NCBI RefSeq assembly: GCF_003448965.1
Contig: NZ_QRGC01000002.1
Location: forward strand, 372,001 to 436,000
Source: Oceanicella sp. SM1341
GTDB lineage: Bacteria; Pseudomonadota; Alphaproteobacteria; Rhodobacterales; Rhodobacteraceae
Reading direction: 5' to 3'
Length of the DNA stretch: 64,000 bases
A model generated the notes under the pieces. It did no database searches. It saw only the letters and a list, made by a program, of their open reading frames with translations, and was not told where the DNA came from. Shown here one piece after another: positions 36,633-45,302 of this stretch. The number at the start of each line of letters is the position of its first letter. Within the stretch, counting starts at the first letter, position 1. Made by a program: the position numbers and the translations under genes.

Positions 36633-38630
36633 TCAGCTCCATTCCCGGGGGATGCGCTCGTCGTAGGCGCGGCGGAAGACCTCCGCGCCGCCCTCCTCGG
36701 CCACCACCTCGCCGGTGATGTGGAAATGGGTGCGGTCGGCGGTGATGGCGGTGCGGGCGATGGTGCGGATCTGCCAGTCGCCCCGGCCGTGGGTCTGCTC
36801 CCATGTCGCCTCGCCGCGGGCGGAGAGCGGGTCGTCGGGGTGGATCGACCAGGTCTCCTCCACCCAGGAGCCGTTCTCCAGCCCGTGGTCGGCATCGCGC
36901 ACCGCGCCGAAATCGTCGCGCAGGTGCAGGGTGACGCGGCCGGTCTTCTGGTCATGCTCGATGCGCCGGTCGTTGCCGGCCTCGCGCAGGGTCTCGACCG
37001 CCCAGGGCGCGGCGGCCTCCGGCGCCTCGAAGGTCCACTCGTCGCCCTCCGCCAGCTTGCGGCGCGGCAGGTGCACCCGGCCCTCGGTGAGGGTGAGGGC
37101 CGCCTGCTCCGGGCTGGGCCAGACCATCGGCCAGTAGGCCGAGGAGACCGCCACGCGCAGCCGGTGGCCCGCCGGCACCCGGTAGGCGATGTCGTCGAGC
37201 TTCAGGCGGATCTCGTAGCTCTTCCCGGGCTCGAGCGGTTCCGGCGCCTCCTGGCTGTCGCGCATGGTGAGGTTGAGCACGCCATACGTGATGCGGGTGG
37301 AAGCGCCGTCGGGGTGGATGTCGTTGAGCCGCACGCAGACCTGCGCCACCGGCTTGTCCGCCGAAAGCCGCAGCACCACCTCGGGCCGGCCGACGATGTC
37401 CATCGCCTCGGAGAGGGCCGGGCTGTCGAAACAGGCGGAGAGCGCGTCGTCGCGGCGCTGGTCGTCGGGCAGCTCCGGGCCCCAGTAGATCGCGCAGTAC
37501 TCGCCGCCATGCAGGCCGCAGTCCGCCGGCGAGGAGATCAGCGCCGAGAAGGGTTGCGGCCGCGCGGCCAGCGTCGCCCCGGGGCCCATGTGCAGCACGG
37601 CTTCCGCGATGCCGGGCGCCGGCCACTCCGCCTCGGCGATCCAGCGGCCGGGGCGGTGGTCGTACCAGGGCTTCGGGCGCACGCTGTCCATGAGGTAGAG
37701 GCGCATGTCGGGGTCGGTGTCGACGCCCGTCGCCTCGCCCTTCAGCCAGTGGCCCCACCAGCGCTTCATCTCCTGCAGGAAGCCGATCGGGTCGGGCTTC
37801 GCGAAATGCGGGTACTTGTGGATCCAGGGGCCGATGATGCCCTTGGCCGGTGCCTTGAGGTTGGCCACCAGCCGCGAGACGGCGTTCTTGTAGGCGTCGC
37901 CCCAGCCGCCGACGGCGAGGACCGCGGCCTCGATGGCGTCGTAATCCTCGCAGACCGAGCCGTGCTTCCAGTAGGCGTCGCGGGTCTGGTGCGAGGCCCA
38001 GACGGCGTGGAGCATGGGGTTGTTCTCCAGCCGCTCCTGCCACATCTCGCGCCAGTCGTCGCGCAACGCGGGGTCGGGCGGGCGCGGGGTGAAGGAGAGC
38101 ATGGTCGCCCCCCAGCCCAGCAGCTCGGCCAGCGGCAGGCCGCCCTTGTAATGCACGTCGTCGTTGAAGCGGTCATCGGTGGAGCACATGGTGACGATGG
38201 CCTTCAGCGCCGGCGGGCGCAGGGCCGCGACCTGCAGCGCGTTGAACCCGCCCCAGGAGATGCCCATCATCCCCACCTTGCCCGTGCACCAGGGCTGGTC
38301 GGCGATCCAGGCGATGGCGTCGCAGGCGTCCTGCAGCTCCTGCGCGGTGTATTCATCCTCCATCAGGCCTTCGCTGTCGCCGTTGCCGCGCATGTCGATG
38401 CGGATGCAGGCATAGCCGTGGCCGGCGAGCCAGGCATGGGTGAGGCAGTCGCGGGCCGTGGTGCCGTCGCGCTTGCGGTAGGGCAGGTGCTCGACGATGG
38501 CGGGCACCGGGTGCGCGCCCGCGTCCTCGGGCATCCAGACCCGGGCCGAGAGCCGGCAGCCATCGGGCATCACGATGGCCATGTCCGGGGTTTCGACCAC
38601 CTTGCGGGGAAACTCTGTCACGGTCTTCAA
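36633..38630 (-). CDS. CocE/NonD family (X-Pro dipeptidyl-peptidase S15) hydrolase
   Basis: A 665-residue serine hydrolase. Residues 15-300 form the alpha/beta-hydrolase core: PAIVEHLPYRKRDGT, IRIDMRGNGDSEGLM, nucleophile Ser in GMMGISWGGFNALQ (near residue 125), with acid and His (GPWIHKYPHFAK) further on. The rest is the CocE C-terminal jelly-roll domain (about 400-650). Translation begins with TTG at 38630, five nt after GGAGG; a GTG four codons later is badly spaced. No signal peptide. It may hydrolyse peptides or amide/ester compounds imported by the adjacent ABC transporter, an inference from adjacency only. Confidence 0.9.
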   Translation of the reverse strand: MKTVTEFPRKVVETPDMAIVMPDGCRLSARVWMPEDAGAHPVPAIVEHLPYRKRDGTTARDCLTHAWLAGHGYACIRIDMRGNGDSEGLMEDEYTAQELQDACDAIAWIADQPWCTGKVGMMGISWGGFNALQVAALRPPALKAIVTMCSTDDRFNDDVHYKGGLPLAELLGWGATMLSFTPRPPDPALRDDWREMWQERLENNPMLHAVWASHQTRDAYWKHGSVCEDYDAIEAAVLAVGGWGDAYKNAVSRLVANLKAPAKGIIGPWIHKYPHFAKPDPIGFLQEMKRWWGHWLKGEATGVDTDPDMRLYLMDSVRPKPWYDHRPGRWIAEAEWPAPGIAEAVLHMGPGATLAARPQPFSALISSPADCGLHGGEYCAIYWGPELPDDQRRDDALSACFDSPALSEAMDIVGRPEVVLRLSADKPVAQVCVRLNDIHPDGASTRITYGVLNLTMRDSQEAPEPLEPGKSYEIRLKLDDIAYRVPAGHRLRVAVSSAYWPMVWPSPEQAALTLTEGRVHLPRRKLAEGDEWTFEAPEAAAPWAVETLREAGNDRRIEHDQKTGRVTLHLRDDFGAVRDADHGLENGSWVEETWSIHPDDPLSARGEATWEQTHGRGDWQIRTIARTAITADRTHFHITGEVVAEEGGAEVFRRAYDERIPREWS

Positions 38631-38661
38631 GCCGGCCTCCGTTGCTCTGCCCCGCGACCAA

Positions 38662-38713
38662 AAGGCCGCATCTGTATTCCGCGGCCGGAAGGCCGCATCT
38701 GTATTCCGCGGCC
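38662..38713. repeat. Two 25-bp direct repeats, 27-bp period, in the divergent CocE/TrkH gap
   Basis: The unit AAGGCCGCATCTGTATTCC followed by GCGGCC occurs at 38662-38686 and 38689-38713. Each unit is also an inverted repeat (GGCCGC-N11-GCGGCC). Read on the minus strand, each copy contains GGAATACAGATG, a -10-like sequence, and lies 32-83 bp upstream of the CocE-type start. It could be a duplicated promoter or a two-site operator. The remaining 319-nt gap (38631-38949) holds no gene. Confidence 0.6.
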
Positions 38714-38949
38714 TGGAGCCGCTGTTCCGTGTCGCGGCCGGGCGGCGCGACCGGAGCGCACCCTATCCGGCCGCCGGGGGCGAGGGAAGGCCGCACGCGG
38801 GAGTTGACCTTGCCGTGAGCCTCTGCTCTCTGATCCGGGGCGGAGCGCAGAGGCGAGCCGCGCCGCTACAGGATGAGGCCCCCCGAAGTGCATCACTCCG
38901 CCTGCATTCCCGCCGCGCGCGGGCCCGCCTCCGGGTCAGGGGGGCGCTC

Positions 38950-40404
38950 ATGAACCTGCTCGACGAATTCCGCAGCGCGCTGCACGTGGTGGCGGTGGTC
39001 GCCCTCGCGCTGGCGGCGATCATGCTCGCCCCGGCCGGCTTCGGCTGGCTGCTGAACTGGCCGGGCACCGAGGCCTTCGCGGTGAGCGCGCTCATGGTGG
39101 GGGTGGTCTCGCTGCTCGTCGCCGTCTCCACCTGGGGGGCGCGGCGGCCCGAGCTCACCACACGTTTCGGCTTCATGCTGGTGAACATGCTCTGGTGGGT
39201 GTCTCCCGCCATCTGCGCCGTGCCGCTGATGTTCGGGCCCGCGCATCTGAGCGTGGTCGACGCCTATTTCGAATCGGTCTCCGGCATGACCACCACCGGC
39301 TCCACCGTGATGGCCGGGCTCGACGGGTTCGACCCCGCAACCCTCCTGTGGCGCTCGATCATCCAGTGGCTGGGGGGGCTGGGCATGCTCTCGCTGGGGC
39401 TGATCCTGCTGCCCTTCCTCTCGGTGGGCGGCATGCAGCTCTTCCGCATGGAAAGCTCCGACCGCGCCGACAAGCCGATGCCGCGCTTCGTGGCGCTGTC
39501 CAAGACCATCCTGCTGATCTACGTCGGCCTCACCGCCGCCTGCACCGCGCTCTACGCCCTCGCCGGCATGAGCGCCTTCGACGCGCTGAACCACGCCTTC
39601 ACCACGCTCTCCACCGGCGGCTATTCCACCCATGACGCCTCGATGGGCCATTTCGAGGGCTCGGGCGTGCTCTGGGTGGGCACGGTGTTCATGATCGCCG
39701 GCAGCCTGCCGTTCAGCCTCTACATCGTGCTGATGTTCTCGCGCCACCGGGTGGGGGTGGACCCGCAGGTGAAGGTGTTCATCGGCATCATCGCGGCGGC
39801 CACGCTGCTGCTCTTCGTCGGCCGCTCGGGCGACGAGGCGCACGGGCTGCACGCGCTGGCGCAGGATGCGTTCAACGTGACCTCGGTGATCAGCACCACC
39901 GGCTACGCGGCGGGGGACTACACGCTCTGGGGCACGCTGGCGGTGCCGGTGTTCTACGTGCTCACCTTCCTCGGCGGCTGCGCGGGCTCCACGGCGGGCG
40001 GGCTGAAGACCTACCGGCTGATCGTGATGATCGAGCTCATCCGCACCTCGCTGGCCGAGCTGCTGCACCCGCGCGGCGTGTTCCCCATGCGCTACGGCAG
40101 CCGGCAGATCGCGCCGGAGATCTTCCGCTCCGCCATGGTGATGATGATGGCCTTCATCGCCACGCTGGGGCTGCTCTCCATCCTGCTGGGCGCCTGCGGG
40201 CTCGACTTCCTCACCGCGCTCACCGGCGCGCTCACCGCCATCACCAACGTGGGCCCGGGGCTGGGCGGCGTGATCGGGCCCTCGGGCAACTTCTCCACCC
40301 TGCCGGACACGGCGAAGGCGCTGCTCTCCGTGGGCATGGTGCTGGGCCGGCTGGAGATCCTCGGCTCGCTGGTGCTGCTCTCGCCGCTGTTCTGGCGCGA
40401 CTGA
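38950..40404 (+). CDS. trkH: TrkH-family potassium uptake protein
   Basis: A 484-residue membrane subunit of K+ uptake systems, with about ten transmembrane segments. The four P-loop selectivity-filter segments are visible: GMTTTGST, LSTGGYST, STTGYAAGDY and TNVGPGLGG. All keep the filter glycine. ATG 38950 follows AGGGGG; the frame is open upstream to 38497 but overlaps the CocE-type gene and its promoter. The NAD-binding partner TrkA is not in the window. It is convergent with the EamA gene, 3 nt apart. Confidence 0.95.
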   Translation: MNLLDEFRSALHVVAVVALALAAIMLAPAGFGWLLNWPGTEAFAVSALMVGVVSLLVAVSTWGARRPELTTRFGFMLVNMLWWVSPAICAVPLMFGPAHLSVVDAYFESVSGMTTTGSTVMAGLDGFDPATLLWRSIIQWLGGLGMLSLGLILLPFLSVGGMQLFRMESSDRADKPMPRFVALSKTILLIYVGLTAACTALYALAGMSAFDALNHAFTTLSTGGYSTHDASMGHFEGSGVLWVGTVFMIAGSLPFSLYIVLMFSRHRVGVDPQVKVFIGIIAAATLLLFVGRSGDEAHGLHALAQDAFNVTSVISTTGYAAGDYTLWGTLAVPVFYVLTFLGGCAGSTAGGLKTYRLIVMIELIRTSLAELLHPRGVFPMRYGSRQIAPEIFRSAMVMMMAFIATLGLLSILLGACGLDFLTALTGALTAITNVGPGLGGVIGPSGNFSTLPDTAKALLSVGMVLGRLEILGSLVLLSPLFWRD

Positions 40405-40407
40405 GGC

Positions 40408-41334
40408 TCAGCGCGGCGGCGTGCCGGCGGCGGCGCGCTCGGCCCGCCTGCCCAGGGCGCGCTCGCGCAGGAAGGTGAAGATGCCGGTGGCCACCACCAG
40501 CCCGGCCCCGGCGAAGGTGAGCGGCGCGGGGAAATCGCCGAACAGCAGCACGCCCAGCCCCAGCGCCCAGACCAGCGCGGTGTAGCGGAAGGGCGCGATG
40601 AAGCTCATGTCGCCCGCCCGCATGGCCATGGTGATGAGGATGTAGCCCGCCGTCACCAGCAGCCCGGCGAGGCCCACCTGAAGGGCCGCGGTGGCCGAGG
40701 GCATGGTCCAGCCGGTCACCGCGAGGCCGGCAGCCCCGGCAAGCGTGAGCGAGGTCGCCGCCACGAAGGCCACCAGCACCGAGGGCACGCCGGGCGAGAG
40801 CGCCCGGGTGGAGAAATCGCGCATCACGAGGAAGCCGACCGCGCCGAGCGCGGAGAGCGACCAGGCGGTGAAGCCCTCCGTGCCCGGCCGCACGATCAGC
40901 ATCACCCCGCCGAACCCCACCGCGATGGCGAGCGAGCGCCGCCAGCCCACGCGCTCGCGCAGCAGCAGGGCGGCGGCGAGGGTCATCGCCAGCGGCGCCA
41001 CCTGCAGGATGGCGGTCGCGTTGGCGAAGGGGATGTGGGAAAGGGCGGCGAGGAACATCAGCGTGCTGCCCATCTCGCCCACCGTCCGCCAGGCCAGGGC
41101 CCGCCTGTCGGCCCGGGCCAGCGCCAGGCGCGAGCGGTCGAGCCGGGCGGTGAAGGCGGCGAGCAGCGCGCTGGCGATGCAGCCGCGCAGGAAGATCGAC
41201 TCCCAGAGCCCGATCTCCGCCGCCACCAGCTTCATCAGCGCGTCATGCAGGGTGAAGATGCCGGTGCAGCTCACCATGAGGCCCGCGCCCCGCATGTTCT
41301 GGGCGAGCGTGTAGACGGGGGCTGTCTGGGGCAT
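40408..41334 (-). CDS. EamA/RhaT-family (DMT) transporter
   Basis: A 308-residue drug/metabolite transporter with ten predicted membrane segments in two EamA repeats. The first repeat carries LHDALMKLVAAEIGLWESIFLRG and the second FIAPFRYTALVWALGLGVLLFGDFP, a typical DMT pattern. Start at 41334 (MPQTAPVYTLAQNM) is the Met nearest the first helix; the upstream frame to 41541 would overlap the Stf0 gene start. Substrate unknown; likely exporter. Confidence 0.88.
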   Translation of the reverse strand: MPQTAPVYTLAQNMRGAGLMVSCTGIFTLHDALMKLVAAEIGLWESIFLRGCIASALLAAFTARLDRSRLALARADRRALAWRTVGEMGSTLMFLAALSHIPFANATAILQVAPLAMTLAAALLLRERVGWRRSLAIAVGFGGVMLIVRPGTEGFTAWSLSALGAVGFLVMRDFSTRALSPGVPSVLVAFVAATSLTLAGAAGLAVTGWTMPSATAALQVGLAGLLVTAGYILITMAMRAGDMSFIAPFRYTALVWALGLGVLLFGDFPAPLTFAGAGLVVATGIFTFLRERALGRRAERAAAGTPPR

Positions 41335-41470
41335 CAGGCGGGAACTCCGGGAAGGCCCCCCTTGCGTGATCCGTTTCCCGGGCCATTGCAAGGCCAAAGC
41401 GCGGGGCTGGCGCGACGCCCCGCGGCGCTCTAGAAGGAAGCATGGCCCGGGATGGGGAGGGAAGACCGGC

Positions 41471-42229
41471 ATGCGATCCTGCATCATCTGCACCAGCCCG
41501 CGCAGCGGCAGCACCCTGCTGTGCCGGCTGCTGCAGGCCACCGGCCGCGCCGGCCTGCCGGATTCGCATTTCCACGAGCCCTCGCTCGCCGCCTGGGCGG
41601 AGGATTACGGCCTCGCGCCGGAGAGTTTCCCCGATGACCGCGCCCTCACCGCGGCGGTGCTCAAGGCCGCGATCGCGCGGGGCAGCGGCGACACCGGCTG
41701 TTTCGGCCTGCGCCTGCAGCAGCACAGTTTCGGCTTCTTCATGGAGCGGCTCGGCGCGCTCTTTCCGCAGGCGGGCAGCGACGCCGAGCGCCTGCGCGCC
41801 GCCTTCGGCGAGACGCTCTTCATCCACCTGACGCGGGAGGACAAGCTGGCCCAGGCCGTCTCCCGCCTGAAGGCGGAGCAGACCGGGCTCTGGCACCGCA
41901 GGGCGGATGGCAGCGAGCTCGAGCGCCTCTCCGCTCCCCGGCCCCCCGCCTATGACGCCGCGGCCATCGCGGCCCATGTGGCCGACATGACCGCGGCCGA
42001 CGCGGCCTGGGAGGCATGGTTTGCCGCGCAGGGCATCACCCCGCTGCGCCTCACCTATGATGCGCTGTCGCGCGCGCCGCAGGCGGTGCTGGCGCAGGTG
42101 CTCGGCGCGCTGGGCCTCGACCCCGCCCTCGCCGAGGGCGTGGCCGCCCCCACCGCCCGGCTCTCCGACGCGCTCAGCGCCGAGTGGATCGCCCGCTTCC
42201 GCGCCGAGGGCGCCGGCAGCCCCGTCTGA
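41471..42229 (+). CDS. Stf0-type sulfotransferase
   Basis: A 252-residue cytosolic PAPS-dependent sulfotransferase of the Stf0 family. The 5'-phosphosulfate-binding loop is TSPRSGSTLLCRLLQATG at the N-terminus, and the Stf0-like SHFHEPSL follows. A long HLTREDKLAQAVSRLKAEQTGLW segment in the middle matches the 3'-phosphate-binding helix. In mycobacteria Stf0 sulfates trehalose; the acceptor here is unknown. Start 41471 follows GGGAGG/GGAAG. Divergent from the EamA gene; downstream gap to fdsA (convergent) is 286 nt of GC-rich sequence without a gene. Confidence 0.87.
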   Translation: MRSCIICTSPRSGSTLLCRLLQATGRAGLPDSHFHEPSLAAWAEDYGLAPESFPDDRALTAAVLKAAIARGSGDTGCFGLRLQQHSFGFFMERLGALFPQAGSDAERLRAAFGETLFIHLTREDKLAQAVSRLKAEQTGLWHRRADGSELERLSAPRPPAYDAAAIAAHVADMTAADAAWEAWFAAQGITPLRLTYDALSRAPQAVLAQVLGALGLDPALAEGVAAPTARLSDALSAEWIARFRAEGAGSPV

Positions 42230-42515
42230 AGCGGGCCGCCGCGCGCGGCGGGCACGGGTGCGCAACCCCGTGCCCGGTACGGCCGAGCTGACGTCACCGA
42301 TGACCCTGCCGGAGCGGGCGCGCGTGGCTGATTGCCCGGCGGAGCCGGCTGGTCGGTCGCCCGCTCGGGGAAAACGGAATGGCGCGGCCGACCGCCCCGG
42401 CCGAGGCGGACCTGCGCGCACACTCACCCGGGCAGAATTGAAGGGCGCGGCCGATGCACCCGGCCAAGGTGCATGCAGGCCGGCTTACCCGTCCGGGCCG
42501 GAAAGGCGCGGCCGA

Positions 42516-45290
42516 TCACTCGGCCGCGACGGCCCCCTCGATGCGCTCCACCCGGCACGCGGAGAACTTGAATTCCGGGATCTTGCCGAACGGGTCGAGC
42601 TGGGGATTGGTGAGCACGTTGGCCGCCGCCTCCACATAGGCGAAGGGCACGAAGACCATGTCCTCGGACACCGCCCTGTCGGCCCGCGCCATGATCTCGA
42701 TGGTGCCGCGCCGGGTGGTGATGCGGAACATGTCGCCCGGCGCGATGCCGAGCCGCGCGAGGGTGCGCGGGTGCAGCGAGGCGTTCGCCTCCGGCTCCAC
42801 CGCGTCGAGCACGCTGGCGCGGCGGGTCATCGAGCCGGTGTGCCAGTGCTCGAGTTGCCGCCCAGTGGTGAGGATCATCGGGAAGTTCGCGTCCGGGATC
42901 TCGGCCGGCGGGGTGACCCGGGCGGGGGTGAACTTCGCCCGGCCGGCGCGGCGGGGGAAGCCGTCGCCGAACACCACCGCCTGGCCGGGGTCTTCCGGCC
43001 CGAGGCAGGGGTAGGTCACCGCGCCCTCGCGCTCCAGCCGCTCCCAGGTGATGTGATGCAGGCTGCGCATCGACATCTTCATCTCCGAGAACACCTCGCG
43101 CGGGTGGTCGTAATCCCAGTCGAGCCCGAGCTTGCGCGCCAGCGCCACGATGATGCGCCAGTCCTCGCGCGCCTCGCCCGGGGGGGGCACGGCCGGGCGG
43201 CCCATCTGCACCTGGCGGTTGGTGTTGGTGGCGGTGCCGGTCTTCTCGGCCCAGGCGGAGGCGGGCAGGATCACGTCGGCGTAATTCGCCGTCTCGGTGA
43301 GGAACACGTCCTGCACCACGAGGTGCTCGAGCTTGGCCATCGCGTTGCGGGCATGCTCCACGTCGGGGTCGGACATGGCGGGGTTTTCGCCCAGGATGTA
43401 CATGCCGCGGATCTCGCCGCGGTACATCGCGTCCATGATCTCGACCACGGTGAGACCGGGCTTCGCCTCGATCTCGGTGCCCTTCCAGATGTGCTTGAAG
43501 AGCTCGCGGTTGTCCGCCTCGGCCACCAGCTGGTAGTCGGGCAGCATCATCGGGATCAGGCCCGCGTCGGAGGCGCCCTGCACGTTGTTCTGCCCGCGCA
43601 AGGGGTGCAGCCCGGTGCCCGGCCGGCCCACGTGGCCGCAGAGCAGCGCGAGCGAGATCAGGCAGCGCGAATTGTCGGTGCCGTGGATGTGCTGCGAGAT
43701 GCCCATGCCCCAGAAGATCATCCCGGCGCGGGAGCGGGCGAACTCGCGCGCCACCTCGCGCAGGGTCTCGGCGGGGATGCCGCAGAGATCGGCCATCCGC
43801 TCCGGCGGGAAGGCGCGGATATGGTCGCGGAACTCGAAGAAGCCCTCGGTGAAGCCCTCGATGTACTGCCGGTCGTAGAGCTTTTCCTCCACGATCACGT
43901 TCATGATGGCGTTGAGCATCGCCACGTCGGTGCCGGGCTTGAACTGCAGGGTGCGCCAGGCGTGGCGCTTCAGCCCCATGCCGCGCGGGTCCATCAGGAC
44001 GAGCTTGCCGCCGCGCTTGGCGAACTGCTTGAAATAGGTGGCCGCCACCGGGTGGTTCTCGATCGGGTTCGAGCCGATGACGATGGCGATGTCGGCGTTC
44101 TCGATCTCGTTGAACGTGGCCGTGACCGCGCCCGAGCCCACGTTCTCCATCAGGGCCGCCACCGAGGAGGCGTGGCACAGCCGGGTGCAATGGTCGACGT
44201 TGTTGTGCCCGAAGCCCTGGCGGATGAGCTTCTGGAACAGGTAGGCCTCCTCGTTGGAGCACTTGGCCGAGCCGAAGCCCGCCACCGCCTTGCCGCCGTA
44301 GTAGGAGCGCAGGTCGGAGAGGCCGTGGGCCGCCACCTCCAGCGCCTCTTCCCAGCTCGCCTCGCGGAAATGCGTCCAGGGGTTGGCGGGGTCGACGTTG
44401 AGCCCCTTCTCCGGCGCGTCCTTGCGGCGGATGAGCGGCTTGGTGAGCCGGTGCGGGTGGGCGATGTAGTCGAAGCCGAAGCGGCCCTTCACGCAGAGCC
44501 GGCCCTCGTTTGCCGGGCCGTTGATGCCGTCGACCCAGGCGATCCTGTCATCCTTGACCTTGTAGGAGATCTGGCAGCCCACGCCGCAATAGGGGCAGAC
44601 GGACTTCACCTCGCGGTCATAATCGCGGCTGTCGCCCTTCTGGGCGGTGTCGAGCGCGGAGGCCGGCATCAGCGCGCCGGTGGGGCAGGCCTGCACGCAT
44701 TCGCCGCAGGCCACGCAGGAGGAGGCGCCCATCGGGTCATCGAAATCGAAGACGATCTTCGCGTCATGCCCGCGGCCCGCCATGCCGATCACGTCGTTCA
44801 CCTGCACCTCGCGGCAGGCGCGCACGCAGAGATTGCAGTGGATGCAGGCGTCGAGGTTGACCCGCATCGCCACGTGGCTGTCGTCGAGCAGCGGCACATG
44901 GTCCGCCGCCATGGCGGGGAAGCGCGAGCCGGAGACGTTGTTCAGCTCCGCCATGTCCCACAGGTGCGAGGAGCGGTCATGCGCCTCCTCCTGCGCCGGC
45001 TGGTCGGCCAGCAGCAGCTCCATCACCATCTGGCGGGCCTTCTCCGGCCGCTCGCCGGCGGAGTTCACCACCATGCCCTCGCGCGGCGCGCGGATGCAGG
45101 AAGCGGCGAGGGTGCGCTCACCCTCGATCTCCACCATGCAGGCGCGGCAGTTGCCGTCGGAGCGGTAGCCCGGGGCGTCCTTGTGGCACAGGTGGGGGAT
45201 GCGGGTGCCGTGGCGCTTCGCCACTTCCCAGATGCTCTCGCCCTCGTTGGCGGTGACGTCGCGGCCGTCGAGCCTGAATGTGATGCTCAT
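42516..45290 (-). CDS. fdsA: NAD-dependent formate dehydrogenase alpha subunit (FdsA)
   Basis: Molybdenum (bis-MGD) catalytic subunit of 924 residues, oxidising formate to CO2. Domain order: plant-type 2Fe-2S domain (LCHKDAPGY...CRACMVEIEG, residues about 30-65), the linking DRSSHLWDMAE region, a double 4Fe-4S ferredoxin (CIHCNLCVRACREV and CVACGECVQACPTGAL, about 150-210), then the formate dehydrogenase domain with CPYCGVGCQISY and LCVKGRFG. The Mo-ligand position reads LCHASSVAAL, i.e. cysteine, not selenocysteine. The bis-MGD-binding C-terminal domain (TTGRQLEHWHTGSMTRR) is complete. It is 12 nt downstream of fdsGB in the same operon. Confidence 0.96.
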   Translation of the reverse strand: MSITFRLDGRDVTANEGESIWEVAKRHGTRIPHLCHKDAPGYRSDGNCRACMVEIEGERTLAASCIRAPREGMVVNSAGERPEKARQMVMELLLADQPAQEEAHDRSSHLWDMAELNNVSGSRFPAMAADHVPLLDDSHVAMRVNLDACIHCNLCVRACREVQVNDVIGMAGRGHDAKIVFDFDDPMGASSCVACGECVQACPTGALMPASALDTAQKGDSRDYDREVKSVCPYCGVGCQISYKVKDDRIAWVDGINGPANEGRLCVKGRFGFDYIAHPHRLTKPLIRRKDAPEKGLNVDPANPWTHFREASWEEALEVAAHGLSDLRSYYGGKAVAGFGSAKCSNEEAYLFQKLIRQGFGHNNVDHCTRLCHASSVAALMENVGSGAVTATFNEIENADIAIVIGSNPIENHPVAATYFKQFAKRGGKLVLMDPRGMGLKRHAWRTLQFKPGTDVAMLNAIMNVIVEEKLYDRQYIEGFTEGFFEFRDHIRAFPPERMADLCGIPAETLREVAREFARSRAGMIFWGMGISQHIHGTDNSRCLISLALLCGHVGRPGTGLHPLRGQNNVQGASDAGLIPMMLPDYQLVAEADNRELFKHIWKGTEIEAKPGLTVVEIMDAMYRGEIRGMYILGENPAMSDPDVEHARNAMAKLEHLVVQDVFLTETANYADVILPASAWAEKTGTATNTNRQVQMGRPAVPPPGEAREDWRIIVALARKLGLDWDYDHPREVFSEMKMSMRSLHHITWERLEREGAVTYPCLGPEDPGQAVVFGDGFPRRAGRAKFTPARVTPPAEIPDANFPMILTTGRQLEHWHTGSMTRRASVLDAVEPEANASLHPRTLARLGIAPGDMFRITTRRGTIEIMARADRAVSEDMVFVPFAYVEAAANVLTNPQLDPFGKIPEFKFSACRVERIEGAVAAE

Positions 45291-45302
45291 GGTCTCTCTC
45301 CG

